Below the pieces are notes generated by a model. It made no database searches. It saw only the letters and a program-made list of their open reading frames with translations, and was not told the origin of the DNA. The position numbers were made by a program, and so were the translations under genes. DNA of 64,000 bases from an alpha proteobacterium IMCC14465. GTDB lineage: Bacteria; Pseudomonadota; Alphaproteobacteria; RS24. Location of the stretch: positions 806,001 to 870,000 of the forward strand of contig ALYF01000003.1 in NCBI GenBank assembly GCA_000293845.2, in the 5' to 3' direction. The first letter of the stretch is position 1. Each line of letters opens with the position of its first letter. Positions 11,958 through 21,770 of the stretch are shown here, piece by piece.

Positions 11958-13559
11958 ATGTCCCCTTTTCAAGATAGTCTGAACCGTTTCTGGTTTGGCC
12001 CTTCCATTAATGCCTCCAATCGTCCGGTAATGACTAAGGCGCAAGCTGGCACTGATGTGCTGTCGGGTTTCACTGTGTCGCTGGCTCTCGTGCCGGAGGC
12101 TGTGGCGTTTGCTTTTGTCGCTGGGTTAGTGCCTTTAGCCGGCCTCTATGCAGCTTTTATTGTTGGTCTGATAACAGCTTTAATGGGCGGGCGCCCGGGT
12201 ATGATTTCTGGGGCTACCGGCGCGCTGGCTGTTGTGATGGTGTCGCTTGTGACGGCGCATGGGCCGCAATATTTGTTTGCGACTGTGGTGTTGATGGGTC
12301 TGTTGCAATTATTGGCGGGCGCATTGCGTTGGGGTAAATTTATCCGCATGGTACCGCATCCGGTGATGCTTGGTTTTGTGAATGGGCTGGCTATTGTTAT
12401 CGGTCTTGCGCAACTTGAGCAGTTCAAATTCACCGACGAGATGGGCGTGACAAGCTGGCTTGGTGCGACCCAGCTTTATACGACTTTGGCGCTGGTTGTG
12501 GTGACCATGGTGATTATCTGGCTAACGCCAAAAGTGACAAAGCATATTCCGGCACCGCTTATGGCGATAGGTCTGGTGACGGCGCTGGTTTTGGTTTTTG
12601 ATGTCAATGTGCCGCGTGTTGGCGATTTGGCGAGCCTGGCCGGTGGCTTCCCGAGTTTTGTGGTGCCTGATGTGCCATTTACGCTGGAGACACTGCTCAT
12701 TATATTACCCTATGCGATTATTCTTGCCGCGATTGGCCTGATTGAAAGCCTGTTAACCCTTAACCTGGTCGGTGAAATGACTGACCAGCGCGGTGGTGCG
12801 TCGCAAGAATGTGTGGCGCAGGGGGCCTCCAATCTGGTGACGGGCTTTTTTGCAGGCATGGGCGGTTGCGCCATGATTGGTCAATCGATGATTAATGTTA
12901 AATCCGGTGGACGCTCGCGTCTGGCGGGTATATCGGCGGCGCTATTTCTGCTGTCTTATATTCTATTTGCTGCCAGCTATATTGAACTCATTCCGATTGC
13001 GGCGCTTACCGGGGTGATGTTCATGGTGGTTATTGGCACATTTGCTTGGACCTCGTTAAAAACCCTGCGCCGCGTCCCGCGCGCAGATGCGCTGGTGACG
13101 GTAGCTGTGACGATTGTGACGGTATGGCAGGATTTGGCGATTGCGGTTGTTGTTGGGGTCATTATGTCAGCGCTGGTCTATGCGTGGAATGCCGCCAAAC
13201 GAATTAATGCCTCGGTGCGTCCATCTGTGCGCGAAGCGGGGGCGTTGGTCTATGAAATTAATGGCCCGCTCTTTTTCGGGTCAATTACATCTTTCATGGA
13301 ATTATTTAAAATCGAAGATGACCCAGAATTGGTGATTATTGATTTTGCCAATTCACGCATTGTTGATCAGTCCGCGCTTCAAGCAATTGAGGATATTGCG
13401 GCGAAATATGATGCGGTGCATAAGCGTGTCATGTTGCGGCATTTGAGCCGCGATTGCCATGCACTATTAACAAAATCAGGTCAGCTTATTGTCGATAGTG
13501 ACGATGACCCTGATTATGGCATCGCCGCCGATTATGGCGTGCAGACAGGGCGGTTATAA
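11958..13559 (+). CDS. SulP-family anion transporter with STAS domain
   Basis: This 533-residue inner-membrane transporter has a hydrophobic core of about 14 segments (residues 35-415) with the SulP patterns AGLVPLAGLYAAFIVG and GGRPGMISGATGALAVV. A cytoplasmic STAS domain (about 430-520, ALVYEINGPLFFGS and VIIDFANSRIVDQSAL) follows. Family members carry sulfate, bicarbonate or other anions, and in marine bacteria some are Na+/HCO3- uptake systems. The substrate is not decidable here. It starts just right of the island repeat, and a helicase gene follows two bases after its stop. The length is typical. Confidence 0.9.
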   Translation: MSPFQDSLNRFWFGPSINASNRPVMTKAQAGTDVLSGFTVSLALVPEAVAFAFVAGLVPLAGLYAAFIVGLITALMGGRPGMISGATGALAVVMVSLVTAHGPQYLFATVVLMGLLQLLAGALRWGKFIRMVPHPVMLGFVNGLAIVIGLAQLEQFKFTDEMGVTSWLGATQLYTTLALVVVTMVIIWLTPKVTKHIPAPLMAIGLVTALVLVFDVNVPRVGDLASLAGGFPSFVVPDVPFTLETLLIILPYAIILAAIGLIESLLTLNLVGEMTDQRGGASQECVAQGASNLVTGFFAGMGGCAMIGQSMINVKSGGRSRLAGISAALFLLSYILFAASYIELIPIAALTGVMFMVVIGTFAWTSLKTLRRVPRADALVTVAVTIVTVWQDLAIAVVVGVIMSALVYAWNAAKRINASVRPSVREAGALVYEINGPLFFGSITSFMELFKIEDDPELVIIDFANSRIVDQSALQAIEDIAAKYDAVHKRVMLRHLSRDCHALLTKSGQLIVDSDDDPDYGIAADYGVQTGRL

Positions 13560-13561
13560 TA

Positions 13562-15004
13562 ATGACTCCATTCGCAAAACTTGGGCTTTCAAGTCAGTTG
13601 ACCAAGACGCTTGAAACTAGTGGCTATACTCAGCCGACGCCGATACAACAGCAAGTCATCCCTTTAATGCTCCTAGGCTATGACATTGTTGGCATTGCTC
13701 AGACCGGTACCGGCAAAACTGCGGCTTTTGTTTTGCCTTTATTGGAACGCCTGAAAGCCAATCAACATAAGGCGATACCAAAACATTGTGGGGCGTTGAT
13801 TATTGTGCCGACGCGCGAACTGGCAAAACAGATTGACGATAACATAGAGAAATATGGCAAAAGCACTTATCACCAGCGTGCTTGTATCGTTGGTGGTATG
13901 AAATATCCACGGCAGATTAAACGTCTCAATCAGGGGCTTGATATTTTGGTGGCGACACCGGGGCGGCTTGAGGATCATTTAAAATCTGGCAATCTGTCGC
14001 TGGCAAAAACCGAGACAGTTATTCTCGATGAAGCTGACCAGATGTTGGATCTTGGCTTCTTTCCGGCTATTCGGCGTATTGTCAAACAAGCACCAAAGGC
14101 GCGCCAGACCGTGCTTCTATCTGCCACCATGCCCAAGCCAATTCGGGCGCTGGCCTCTGAGCTTTTGGATAATCCGCGCGATGTTGCCGTCACCCCGCAA
14201 TCGACGCCAGTAGAGCGCATTGAGCAAGCAGTCATGTTGATGGACAAGCCTGAAAAACGCCCGTTTGTGGTTCAGGCTTTGGAGAATCAGTTTCGCACGA
14301 TTATTTTTACACGGACCAAGCATGGGGCTGACCAGTTGGTTAAATATCTCTCCAAACAGGGTGTCACTGCTTCGGCTATTCACGGTAATAAAAGCCAAAA
14401 TGCCCGACAGCGCACATTGGACGCCTTTCGAAAAGGCGAAGAGCATATTCTCATCGCAACCGATATTGCCGCGCGGGGTATTGATATTCCCGATGTCTCT
14501 CTGGTGGTGAATTATGATGTGCCGACAACGCCTGAAGCCTATGTGCACCGCATTGGTCGCACGGCACGGGCCGGGCGTGAAGGCCGCGCCATTACGCTAT
14601 GTGCGCCGGAGGAACAAAAACATCTGCGTGATATTGAACGGCTCATCAAAATCAAATTGCCAATTGAAAATGTGCAGGCCGGTGAAATTGATGAAAATGC
14701 CTATAATCCCATGAAGGCTGTAGCGAAACCTGTTGCAAAAACCGCTGCTAAGAGCGGGCCAAAAAAGCATCGTAAAGGGGGATCCGCCCAAAGAACACCT
14801 GAGAGACCAGCTGAGAAATCAGACAGCGAACGGTTCGACAAGAAGCGTAAGCCCAAAGACAGTAAACCCGCCGGACGCCGTAAGGCGGAAGCCGGTCAAG
14901 CGTCAAAAAGCGGGCAACAGCATAAAAGAGGCGAACAGCCCCGCAAGAAAGGCGGCAATAAAAACCCGCCGCGCGGCCCTGCTAGAAACCGCACCCGCGA
15001 TTAA
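13562..15004 (+). CDS. rhlE: DEAD-box ATP-dependent RNA helicase, RhlE-like
   Basis: This 480-residue RNA helicase carries all core motifs: the Q-motif before GYTQPTPIQQQ, AQTGTGKT (motif I), PTRELAKQ, TPGRL, LDEADQML (motif II), LSATMP (III), IIFTRTK, ATDIAARGID (V) and YVHRIGRTARAG (VI). The last ~110 residues are a low-complexity Lys/Arg/Gly/Pro tail that would bind RNA. Such enzymes remodel RNA in ribosome assembly or decay, often in the cold. It directly follows the SulP gene and converges on the PEP-carboxylase-like gene. Confidence 0.9.
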   Translation: MTPFAKLGLSSQLTKTLETSGYTQPTPIQQQVIPLMLLGYDIVGIAQTGTGKTAAFVLPLLERLKANQHKAIPKHCGALIIVPTRELAKQIDDNIEKYGKSTYHQRACIVGGMKYPRQIKRLNQGLDILVATPGRLEDHLKSGNLSLAKTETVILDEADQMLDLGFFPAIRRIVKQAPKARQTVLLSATMPKPIRALASELLDNPRDVAVTPQSTPVERIEQAVMLMDKPEKRPFVVQALENQFRTIIFTRTKHGADQLVKYLSKQGVTASAIHGNKSQNARQRTLDAFRKGEEHILIATDIAARGIDIPDVSLVVNYDVPTTPEAYVHRIGRTARAGREGRAITLCAPEEQKHLRDIERLIKIKLPIENVQAGEIDENAYNPMKAVAKPVAKTAAKSGPKKHRKGGSAQRTPERPAEKSDSERFDKKRKPKDSKPAGRRKAEAGQASKSGQQHKRGEQPRKKGGNKNPPRGPARNRTRD

Positions 15005-15025
15005 ACCTTATCGTGCAGTTATACT

Positions 15026-17812
15026 CTACCCATAGGCATTAAATGACTGGGACAGGCCTTGGCTCGTCATATGGATGAGGCGGTGGCAGGCTGTCAATGT
15101 CTGCACAATTTCCCTTGTTGTATCAGAGGTATTTTTAATATCTGTTTCCTCACGCGCCGGATAGGTAGCGCTCAATGTTGCGATGACATGGGATAAATCA
15201 AAATTACAAATCCGTTCCATGATTTCAGCCCGCGTCGCGCCGGGTGGGGCGTTAATAGGCAAGGCCGCGCAAACAAGTTGTGCATGCATTAAAACAGCCA
15301 GCCTAATGCCATGAAATAAAATTTGGTTTTGAGTGGCGCGGTCAGCGTCGGGCGATAAATTGATGCTCATGTCGCTATCGCCGGTTTCCATAATGCCAGA
15401 CAGCAAATCACCATCGGCGCGCAGGCGATACAGCAATTGGCGTAATTTTGGATTGGCGTTACGCTGGTAAAGCTGATGCGCGACGAGACGATATTGCCAG
15501 CGTGTCGGTTTTTTGCCTTGCGCGATGGCGCGTGAAATCCAGAAATTCGGATCTTGAAAATCGCCATAAGCGGCGAGTACCTGCAATTGCGTGTTTTGCC
15601 AACTGCCAAGCACCACATCCATAATGGTGCGGCCTCGTGGGGCATGACGGAAAATCATGTTAAAGCGGTTCGGGTCAATACGACCCGCACGACCAATGCC
15701 GAAAATCACATTGGTGGGTATCGCCAATTGCTGCAAAATCGCATTATGCGGAATGGCGCGAATACGCCGCGGGGTAAAGGTCGATTGTGCCAGCGGCCCA
15801 CTTGCCTGACGAATTTCAGGGCGCGACCCCGATGGGATAAGAAAGTTACGCGCAAATCCCGACAGAACATAACGGTAATCATCATCATGATAGAGACTAT
15901 CCTGCTGGTTGATGACTTCATTATAAAAGTCCCACACGAAATCGGCGTCGTTATAAAACTCATCCTGCGGCGCTGTGTCGGTTGGCTTGAACCGCGCACA
16001 GAGTAATTGCATTAAAGCGGCTTCACCCAGAAGGGCATCCCCAAACCACAAAAATCCGTCGCCGCCCTGAAAACTAAATTCATGAGTAAGAGCGATCTTC
16101 TGATTTCGGAAGCGTTCAAACACCCATGGGCTCATAATATAATCCATGCGCTGTGTGAGTGTGCCGGGGTGACTGCCGCGCCCGATAGACTCGCCATGCG
16201 TATTGAATATTAGCGCACGCATATCTGTAAGGCTGCTTTCGGCAATCGCGGTGGCGAGATGAGATTGCAGCCGTTCTACGGCCAGCACAGCCGCGATTTG
16301 ACCCATAAACCGCCCGGCATCAGAAAAGCCCGTCTGCACGGCGATAACACCCCGTTTTTTTACATGGTTACGATAGGCAGCTTGCTCAAGCATTTGCTCG
16401 ATAACACGGCCACCATTTCGAAGCGCATGGGGGGTTTCAAAAAGTGGGGAGATATCCAACTGGTCATCCACGCCATAATAACGCGCCAGCGCCAAAGCAC
16501 TCAGCACAATGCTGGCTTGGTCGCATTCGGCAATTAGAAAGCGTATCGGCATATTGCGGTCAATAGATTTCAGAATTTGCGCGGCGAGAAGAAGCTGACG
16601 GTTAACCGTGCTGTCTTGTGCATCCAACATGGCGAAGTCGGATTTAATTGGCTTCACCTTATCGGTGAATTTACTAACCCGGCGCAAAAAAGTGCGTGAG
16701 TTCAGGCGGTCATCGCCTGTAATCGGCACATGTGCGCCAATGGCGGTTAGGACTTGTTGCGCGTTGACCCGTAAATGCAAACGCGCGGTTCCCATGCCAC
16801 AGCGTTTCATATGCGCGCGCAAGACCAGACAGGCTTGCTTAATTTTGTTCTGCTTGGTTTGGCGAATGGCGGCATTGAGATAAGTCATGCCTGGCTCAAT
16901 ATCGACCCAGCGGTCCATATTTGGTGCGGTCAGTAACGCTGCCGCCGCTGCTAAATTATCGGGGTCACTCAAATCTTGTGCAAAGGCTTTTTGTTCCTCG
17001 CGGGCAATCTCAACGGCTTTGCCTGCCGCAACGATAAAATCAACCAGACCTTTTGGAGGGCTGGTCGTATCTTCAGTTATGGCTTGTGCCATATCGCAAT
17101 AATCTTGCAGCTTTGCGGCTTTTTCACCGAGTTTGAGGCGAATAGTATCGCTCCATTGAATATCGCGTCGCCCGTCCAAATCATATCCGACCCAGCTGGC
17201 AATCGTCACAAGTTGCGGTGTTAGCCGTGTCCATTGTTTAGGAAAGCTTTTTGCAGCCTGCGCAAGTATCATCTCATTGGCAATGTCGACGACCTTATGC
17301 ATGATTTGGATGCATTTTTGTGCTTCGGCATGCTCATCGCTTAGGCTAGGTGGTTCGTGGCGAATAATGGCATCTGCTGACAGTTTTTTGCGCGAAGGTT
17401 TGCCGGTCGCTGCTGCCAGAACATGAGCGCGCATGGCATCGGTCATGGCGAAGGTTGGATGTGCGGTTGCCACCAAACCGATAGCGTCACTTTCTACCCA
17501 TTTGCGGAAATTGCTAAACCCCAATTTGGTTTTTTCAGCCAGTATTTTTTTGAACTGCCGCCGCCAGTTATCAATATCGTCCAGCCCGGCGCGTTGCGCC
17601 AATCTCGTGCCACGTTCGCGGGCGGCAGATTTACATAAATCGGATAAAATGCCTTCCAGATGAGATAGGGTCATATCGCCCGATGCCAATTCGTCAGATA
17701 GTCGGTAGGCTAGTAATTTCGCGGCATTAGCATGCGGGTCATGTTCGCGCATAGGCCAATACTGCATAAGCTGCTTGCGTAATGAAGCAGCATTATTGAG
17801 AGGCAAGCTCAT
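15026..17812 (-). CDS. divergent phosphoenolpyruvate carboxylase-like protein
   Basis: This 928-residue protein has the overall length and ordered motifs of PEP carboxylase (PEP + HCO3- to oxaloacetate), but weakly. Visible are GLVATAHPTF with His118 (family TAHPTE), a GFSDAGRFMG segment where the family has GYSDSAKDAG, HGESIGRG where it has HGRGGSIGRGG, and RRIRAIPHNAILQQLAIPTN matching LRAIPWIFAWTQ. The His and the GRG arginine are kept. The HGR arginine and the SAKDAG lysine are not obvious. It may be a divergent but active anaplerotic enzyme, or a paralogue with an altered reaction. It is monocistronic and convergent with rhlE. Confidence 0.7.
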   Translation of the reverse strand: MSLPLNNAASLRKQLMQYWPMREHDPHANAAKLLAYRLSDELASGDMTLSHLEGILSDLCKSAARERGTRLAQRAGLDDIDNWRRQFKKILAEKTKLGFSNFRKWVESDAIGLVATAHPTFAMTDAMRAHVLAAATGKPSRKKLSADAIIRHEPPSLSDEHAEAQKCIQIMHKVVDIANEMILAQAAKSFPKQWTRLTPQLVTIASWVGYDLDGRRDIQWSDTIRLKLGEKAAKLQDYCDMAQAITEDTTSPPKGLVDFIVAAGKAVEIAREEQKAFAQDLSDPDNLAAAAALLTAPNMDRWVDIEPGMTYLNAAIRQTKQNKIKQACLVLRAHMKRCGMGTARLHLRVNAQQVLTAIGAHVPITGDDRLNSRTFLRRVSKFTDKVKPIKSDFAMLDAQDSTVNRQLLLAAQILKSIDRNMPIRFLIAECDQASIVLSALALARYYGVDDQLDISPLFETPHALRNGGRVIEQMLEQAAYRNHVKKRGVIAVQTGFSDAGRFMGQIAAVLAVERLQSHLATAIAESSLTDMRALIFNTHGESIGRGSHPGTLTQRMDYIMSPWVFERFRNQKIALTHEFSFQGGDGFLWFGDALLGEAALMQLLCARFKPTDTAPQDEFYNDADFVWDFYNEVINQQDSLYHDDDYRYVLSGFARNFLIPSGSRPEIRQASGPLAQSTFTPRRIRAIPHNAILQQLAIPTNVIFGIGRAGRIDPNRFNMIFRHAPRGRTIMDVVLGSWQNTQLQVLAAYGDFQDPNFWISRAIAQGKKPTRWQYRLVAHQLYQRNANPKLRQLLYRLRADGDLLSGIMETGDSDMSINLSPDADRATQNQILFHGIRLAVLMHAQLVCAALPINAPPGATRAEIMERICNFDLSHVIATLSATYPAREETDIKNTSDTTREIVQTLTACHRLIHMTSQGLSQSFNAYG

Positions 17813-18012
17813 ATTATTTCCTTAAATACGACGTCGTTATTCGGTTTATCGCTGAAGCCGTCTTGCCTGTCTTATGATTAATTATTGTTATTTGCGACAG
17901 AATTGGAAAGAGTTCGTCCGTCAGGATTTACCGAAGAGGTTCATATTAATAAACCCCAAGACACGCTGGAAGTCAAAGGCTGCACCGAAAATATGCTAAA
18001 AAAAACTAATTT

Positions 18013-19629
18013 CTAGCGTCTATTTTGCAAAATCATATCGGCAGCTTTTTCAGCAATCATCAATGTTGGTGAATTTGTATTGCCCGAGGTGATTTTTGGC
18101 ATGATGGAGGCATCAACAACGCGCAGATTTTGCACGCCATAAACATTGAGTTGACGATCGACAACAGCGTCTTTGCCTGTCCCCATTTTAGCTGTCCCGA
18201 CGGGGTGGAAAATACTGGTGCTGATATGACCGGCTTGTTCGGCAAGTGCGTGGGGGGATTGATGCGCCGCACCCGGCAAGAATTCCGTGGGTTCATATTT
18301 ACGCATGGCATCCTGATTAAAAATATCTCGCGTAAGGGTGATGGATTGTGCGGCAATGTCTTTGTCGGTTTGACTTGATATATAGTTGGGTTTGATAACA
18401 GGATTATCATTCAGATGAGGCGACCTAATTGTTACCGTACCTCGGCTATCTGGTTGAAGATTACAGACCGATGCGGTAATTGCGCTGAATGTGTGGAGTG
18501 GCTCACCAAACGCATCAAGTGATAAGGGCTGAATGTGATATTGCAAATTCGGATCGTCGAGATGCGGGTCGGATTTCGCAAATACACCAAGCTGACTGGG
18601 TGCCATGGAAATAGGCCCGGAACGATTGAAAAGATATTCCAGTCCCATGCCAATTTTACCGAACAGGCTTTTATAGCTGTCGTTCAGCGTTTTGGCATTT
18701 TTGAGTTTAAACACTGTTCGGATTTGCAAATGATCTTGAAGGTTCTGACCGACCCCGTCCAAAGCGTGAATAATCTCTATGCCAAAATCTCGCAGTAGCT
18801 GGCCTGAGCCGATACCGGAAAGTTGCAGGATTTTTGGCGTGTTGATAGACCCGGCTGATATAATGACCTCGCAATGCGCTTTCACATGAGATGGGGCATG
18901 GGTTGTCGTTTTGTTTTTGTGAAAAATCACACCCGTCGCTTTTTTGCCATCAAAAGTGATTTTCTCAACACTGGCATCGGTAATAATCGTCAGATTTTTT
19001 CGATGTCGTATGGGTTTTAAAAACGCCGAGTCGGCACTGACACGCACCCCTGTGCGCTGGTTCACGTCAAAATATCCGACGCCGAAATTTGTCCCACGGT
19101 TAAAATCTTCGATGGGGGGTATGCCGGCTTGAACGCAAGCATCAGCAAATGAGTCGAGCACCGCCCATGATAGTCTCTGTTGTTCTACCCGCCATGCGCC
19201 GTTTTCTCCGTGGAAGTCATTAGCGCCTTTAAAATAGTCTTCAGATTTTTTGAAATAGGGGAGGACATCATCCCAGCCCCAACCAAGATTACCCTCATTT
19301 TTCCAATGCTCGTAATTTTGGGCCTGACCGCGCATATAAATCATGCCGTTAATGGCTGAACTGCCACCAAGGACGCGCCCACGCGGATAGGTGAGGCTTC
19401 TGCCGTTCAACCCGTCTTCTTTTTCGGTCGTATAACACCAATCGGTTTTTGGGTTGCCCATAGAAAACAGGTAGCCGACGGGGATTTTGGTGCGTAGATA
19501 TTTATCCTTGCTTCCCGCTTCAAGGATAAGGACTTTATTATCGGGGTTTTGGGACAAACGGTTTGCCAATAGGCATCCGGCAGTTCCGGCGCCGATAATG
19601 ATGTAATCAAATTCCCTTGATGCCTGCAC
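18013..19629 (-). CDS. GMC-family FAD oxidoreductase (choline/alcohol dehydrogenase-like)
   Basis: This 538-residue flavoenzyme begins with YIIIGAGTAGCLLANRLS (FAD-binding) and continues with GMC signatures PRGRVLGGSSAING and SAGSINTPKILQLSGIG. It ends with HPVGTAKMG, VDASIMP and NTNSPTLMIAEKAAD, which include the catalytic His region. Family members oxidise alcohols such as choline, glycols or long-chain alcohols, and the substrate cannot be assigned. The start used is GTG at 19629. A 48-residue membrane peptide frame ends three bases upstream, suggesting co-transcription. It is divergent from the KstD-like gene and may feed the same catabolic block. Confidence 0.88.
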   Translation of the reverse strand: MQASREFDYIIIGAGTAGCLLANRLSQNPDNKVLILEAGSKDKYLRTKIPVGYLFSMGNPKTDWCYTTEKEDGLNGRSLTYPRGRVLGGSSAINGMIYMRGQAQNYEHWKNEGNLGWGWDDVLPYFKKSEDYFKGANDFHGENGAWRVEQQRLSWAVLDSFADACVQAGIPPIEDFNRGTNFGVGYFDVNQRTGVRVSADSAFLKPIRHRKNLTIITDASVEKITFDGKKATGVIFHKNKTTTHAPSHVKAHCEVIISAGSINTPKILQLSGIGSGQLLRDFGIEIIHALDGVGQNLQDHLQIRTVFKLKNAKTLNDSYKSLFGKIGMGLEYLFNRSGPISMAPSQLGVFAKSDPHLDDPNLQYHIQPLSLDAFGEPLHTFSAITASVCNLQPDSRGTVTIRSPHLNDNPVIKPNYISSQTDKDIAAQSITLTRDIFNQDAMRKYEPTEFLPGAAHQSPHALAEQAGHISTSIFHPVGTAKMGTGKDAVVDRQLNVYGVQNLRVVDASIMPKITSGNTNSPTLMIAEKAADMILQNRR

Positions 19630-19632
19630 GTT

Positions 19633-19779
19633 TTAAGCCTCGTCTCGACTCTCGGCGTTCTTCATAGAGAGCGCGTAATGCTTGCGCCCCAAATGCAAAA
19701 ACAAAATCCCGATTAATCCGAAGAAGCCTGTTGCTCCAGTCACAAGAACAGTTGCGCTTGTATCAATATTTAAGCTCAC
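19633..19779 (-). CDS. small single-pass membrane protein upstream of GMC oxidoreductase
   Basis: This 48-codon frame on the minus strand starts with GTG at 19779 and stops at 19633, three bases before the GTG start of the GMC oxidoreductase. It holds one strong hydrophobic segment (about residues 9-30, ATVLVTGATGFFGLIGILFL) followed by a charged tail (GRKHYALSMKNAES). The coupling and the membrane helix argue for a real gene, perhaps anchoring the flavoenzyme or an electron acceptor. The weak start context and lack of recognised homologues argue against it. The rest of this spacer (19780-19995) holds the divergent promoters and nothing else seen. Confidence 0.45.
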   Translation of the reverse strand: MSLNIDTSATVLVTGATGFFGLIGILFLHLGRKHYALSMKNAESRDEA

Positions 19780-19995
19780 AATTTAAACTCATAACTTAAT
19801 TTGCAGGAACCATCCCAGTTTTAAAGTGATACACCAAGCAGTGATTTTCGAAGATTTCTACATTTTAGTTAAGCGGAATAGGCTCAACTTGTCACGTTGC
19901 TATTTTTTTGTGTTCGGGCTTTAATCGAATCTGTTTCGATAATAATGATAAAATATCGATCTAATTTGGCGGCGCAATGGAGAGGATTTTGACCT

Positions 19996-21687
19996 ATGGC
20001 AGAGGGATGGGACAAAGAAGTAGATGTGTTGGTTATCGGTTCGGGCGCGGGGGGCATGTTGAATGCTCTGGTCGCTGCCAGTCAACGTCACGATGTTTTG
20101 ATTGTTGAAAAAGCATCGCTTTGGGGCGGTAGTTCGGCAACATCAGGTGCGGGAATTTGGATACCGGGAAGTCACATCGCCAAAGAAGCTGGGTTTGACG
20201 ATAATCTCGATGACGCCTTTAAATATATTCGCGCATTGTCAGCAGATAATGTGCCAGATGAAAATATCCGCGCCTATATAGATCAGGCCGCGCCAATGTT
20301 GAAATGGTTGGTTGATAATACACCGGTTGAATATCTGGCTTTTCCTTATCCAGATTATCATGCGGAAAATCCCGGCGGTTCACCCGAGGGATTTCGGACG
20401 CATATGCCGTTACCTCTTCATGGGCGCGACTTGGGCAAGGATGTCAGAAGTCTGCGTTTTGCCAATCCTGCCGCGAGCCTGTTTGGTTATCTTAACTGGC
20501 ATTTTGATGAGACCCACGCCATTCTTTATCGCCAGCCCGGTTGGTTTACCGGCTTGGTAAAAAGCCTTGCGCGTTACTGGCTGGATTTACCTTTCCGTCT
20601 CACATCTCGTAAGGACCGTCGTTTGACGTTGGGGAATGCCCTTGCGGGTGGTTTGCGGATGGCGCTGAACGAAAAAAATGTGCCGCTCTGGTTAGAGTCG
20701 CCTCTCACTGAATTGATTGAAGTAGACGGCAAAGTTGAAGGCGCAGTTGTGAACCATAAGGGGCAAGACATGCGCATTAAAGCGCGCAAAGGTGTCGTGC
20801 TGGCAGCTGGTGGGTTTGAGAAAAACGCCCAGATGCGAGAGGAAAATCTGCCGCTTTATCCAAACGCACCCTATTCCGGCGGTGTGACGTCCAATACGGG
20901 TGATAGCATCCGTGCTGGTATGTCGATTGATGCAGATACGATGAATATGCAGTCCACATGGGCCGCGCCTGTATTTTATGTGCCGGGCGAGGATAGAGGC
21001 AGATTATCAACTATTGAGCGCGCTCTGCCAGGCTGTATCATGGTCAATCAGAAAGGTGAGCGTTATCTCAATGAAGCCGCCTCTTATCATGTCACAGGGC
21101 AGGTTATGGCCCGTCGTCATAAAGAGCACGGCGATAGTTCGCCAAGCTGGATGATTTTTGACCATAAGTATCGTCAAACATTTCCAATGGGGCCGCTTTA
21201 TCCGATTGTGCCGAATTGGTTGCACAAAAAAGGCATCAGGTCGATTTTGAAAAAAGCCGGAACCATTGAAGGTCTCGCTCAAAAAATTAATGTCGACCCG
21301 GCCTCACTGGCAGCGACATTGGCAAGGTTTAATGAAAATGCCGCAAAAGGTGTGGACCCTGATTTTAAAAGAGGCGAGGCTGCTTATGACCGTATGTATG
21401 GTGACCCGCGTCAGCAGCCCAATCCGAATTTGCGTCCGCTTTCAAAAGGGCCTTATTACGCCATGCCTATTTATCCCGGTGATATTGGGACAAATGGGGG
21501 GCTTTTAACGAATGATAAGGCGCAGGTCATCAAGAAGAACGGCAAGCCGATTGAAGGGCTTTATGCTATTGGCAATAATGCGGCGTCTTCTATGGGAGAA
21601 AGCTATCCCGGTGCTGGGGTCACAATTGGTCCGGCTTTAACATTCGGATACATTGCCGCGCGGCATATGTCGGGTTCGAATGAATAG
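19996..21687 (+). CDS. KstD-like FAD-dependent 3-ketosteroid dehydrogenase family protein
   Basis: This 563-residue flavoprotein of the fumarate reductase/3-ketosteroid-delta1-dehydrogenase superfamily has the FAD motif VLVIGSGAGGMLNAL (residues 11-25), EKASLWGGSSATSGAGIW, a central KGVVLAAGGFEKN, and the C-terminal YAIGNNAASSMGESYPGAGVTIGPALTFGYIA. KstD introduces a double bond in steroid ring A. The presence of IpdA/IpdB homologues downstream supports a steroid or related polycyclic substrate. Without the catalytic tyrosines verified by alignment, another enoyl-reducing or dehydrogenating reaction is possible. The gene is complete and first in a rightward run of four. Confidence 0.8.
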   Translation: MAEGWDKEVDVLVIGSGAGGMLNALVAASQRHDVLIVEKASLWGGSSATSGAGIWIPGSHIAKEAGFDDNLDDAFKYIRALSADNVPDENIRAYIDQAAPMLKWLVDNTPVEYLAFPYPDYHAENPGGSPEGFRTHMPLPLHGRDLGKDVRSLRFANPAASLFGYLNWHFDETHAILYRQPGWFTGLVKSLARYWLDLPFRLTSRKDRRLTLGNALAGGLRMALNEKNVPLWLESPLTELIEVDGKVEGAVVNHKGQDMRIKARKGVVLAAGGFEKNAQMREENLPLYPNAPYSGGVTSNTGDSIRAGMSIDADTMNMQSTWAAPVFYVPGEDRGRLSTIERALPGCIMVNQKGERYLNEAASYHVTGQVMARRHKEHGDSSPSWMIFDHKYRQTFPMGPLYPIVPNWLHKKGIRSILKKAGTIEGLAQKINVDPASLAATLARFNENAAKGVDPDFKRGEAAYDRMYGDPRQQPNPNLRPLSKGPYYAMPIYPGDIGTNGGLLTNDKAQVIKKNGKPIEGLYAIGNNAASSMGESYPGAGVTIGPALTFGYIAARHMSGSNE

Positions 21688-21693
21688 ATAATG

Positions 21694-21745
21694 CTTAACG
21701 CATTGACTTCTGTAGTATTGACTTCTTTAGCATTGATTGGCGCGC
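21694..21745 (+). repeat. short tandem repeat, 15-bp unit, about 2.5 copies
   Basis: Between the KstD-like gene and the TIM-barrel gene the units CATTGACTTCTGTAG (21701-21715) and TATTGACTTCTTTAG (21716-21730) follow each other, then a partial CATTGATTGG. It is one of several short tandem repeats found just upstream of genes in this window. Confidence 0.65.
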
Positions 21746-21770
21746 ATGACCTTTCGGCTTGCCTATCTCC

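Noticed and set aside
17880-18015. Small plus-strand frame (ending TENMLKKTNF) between the GMC and PEPC-like genes
   Set aside because: About 44 codons with no ATG start near its beginning, no ribosome site and no recognisable family; could be a decayed gene but cannot be supported.
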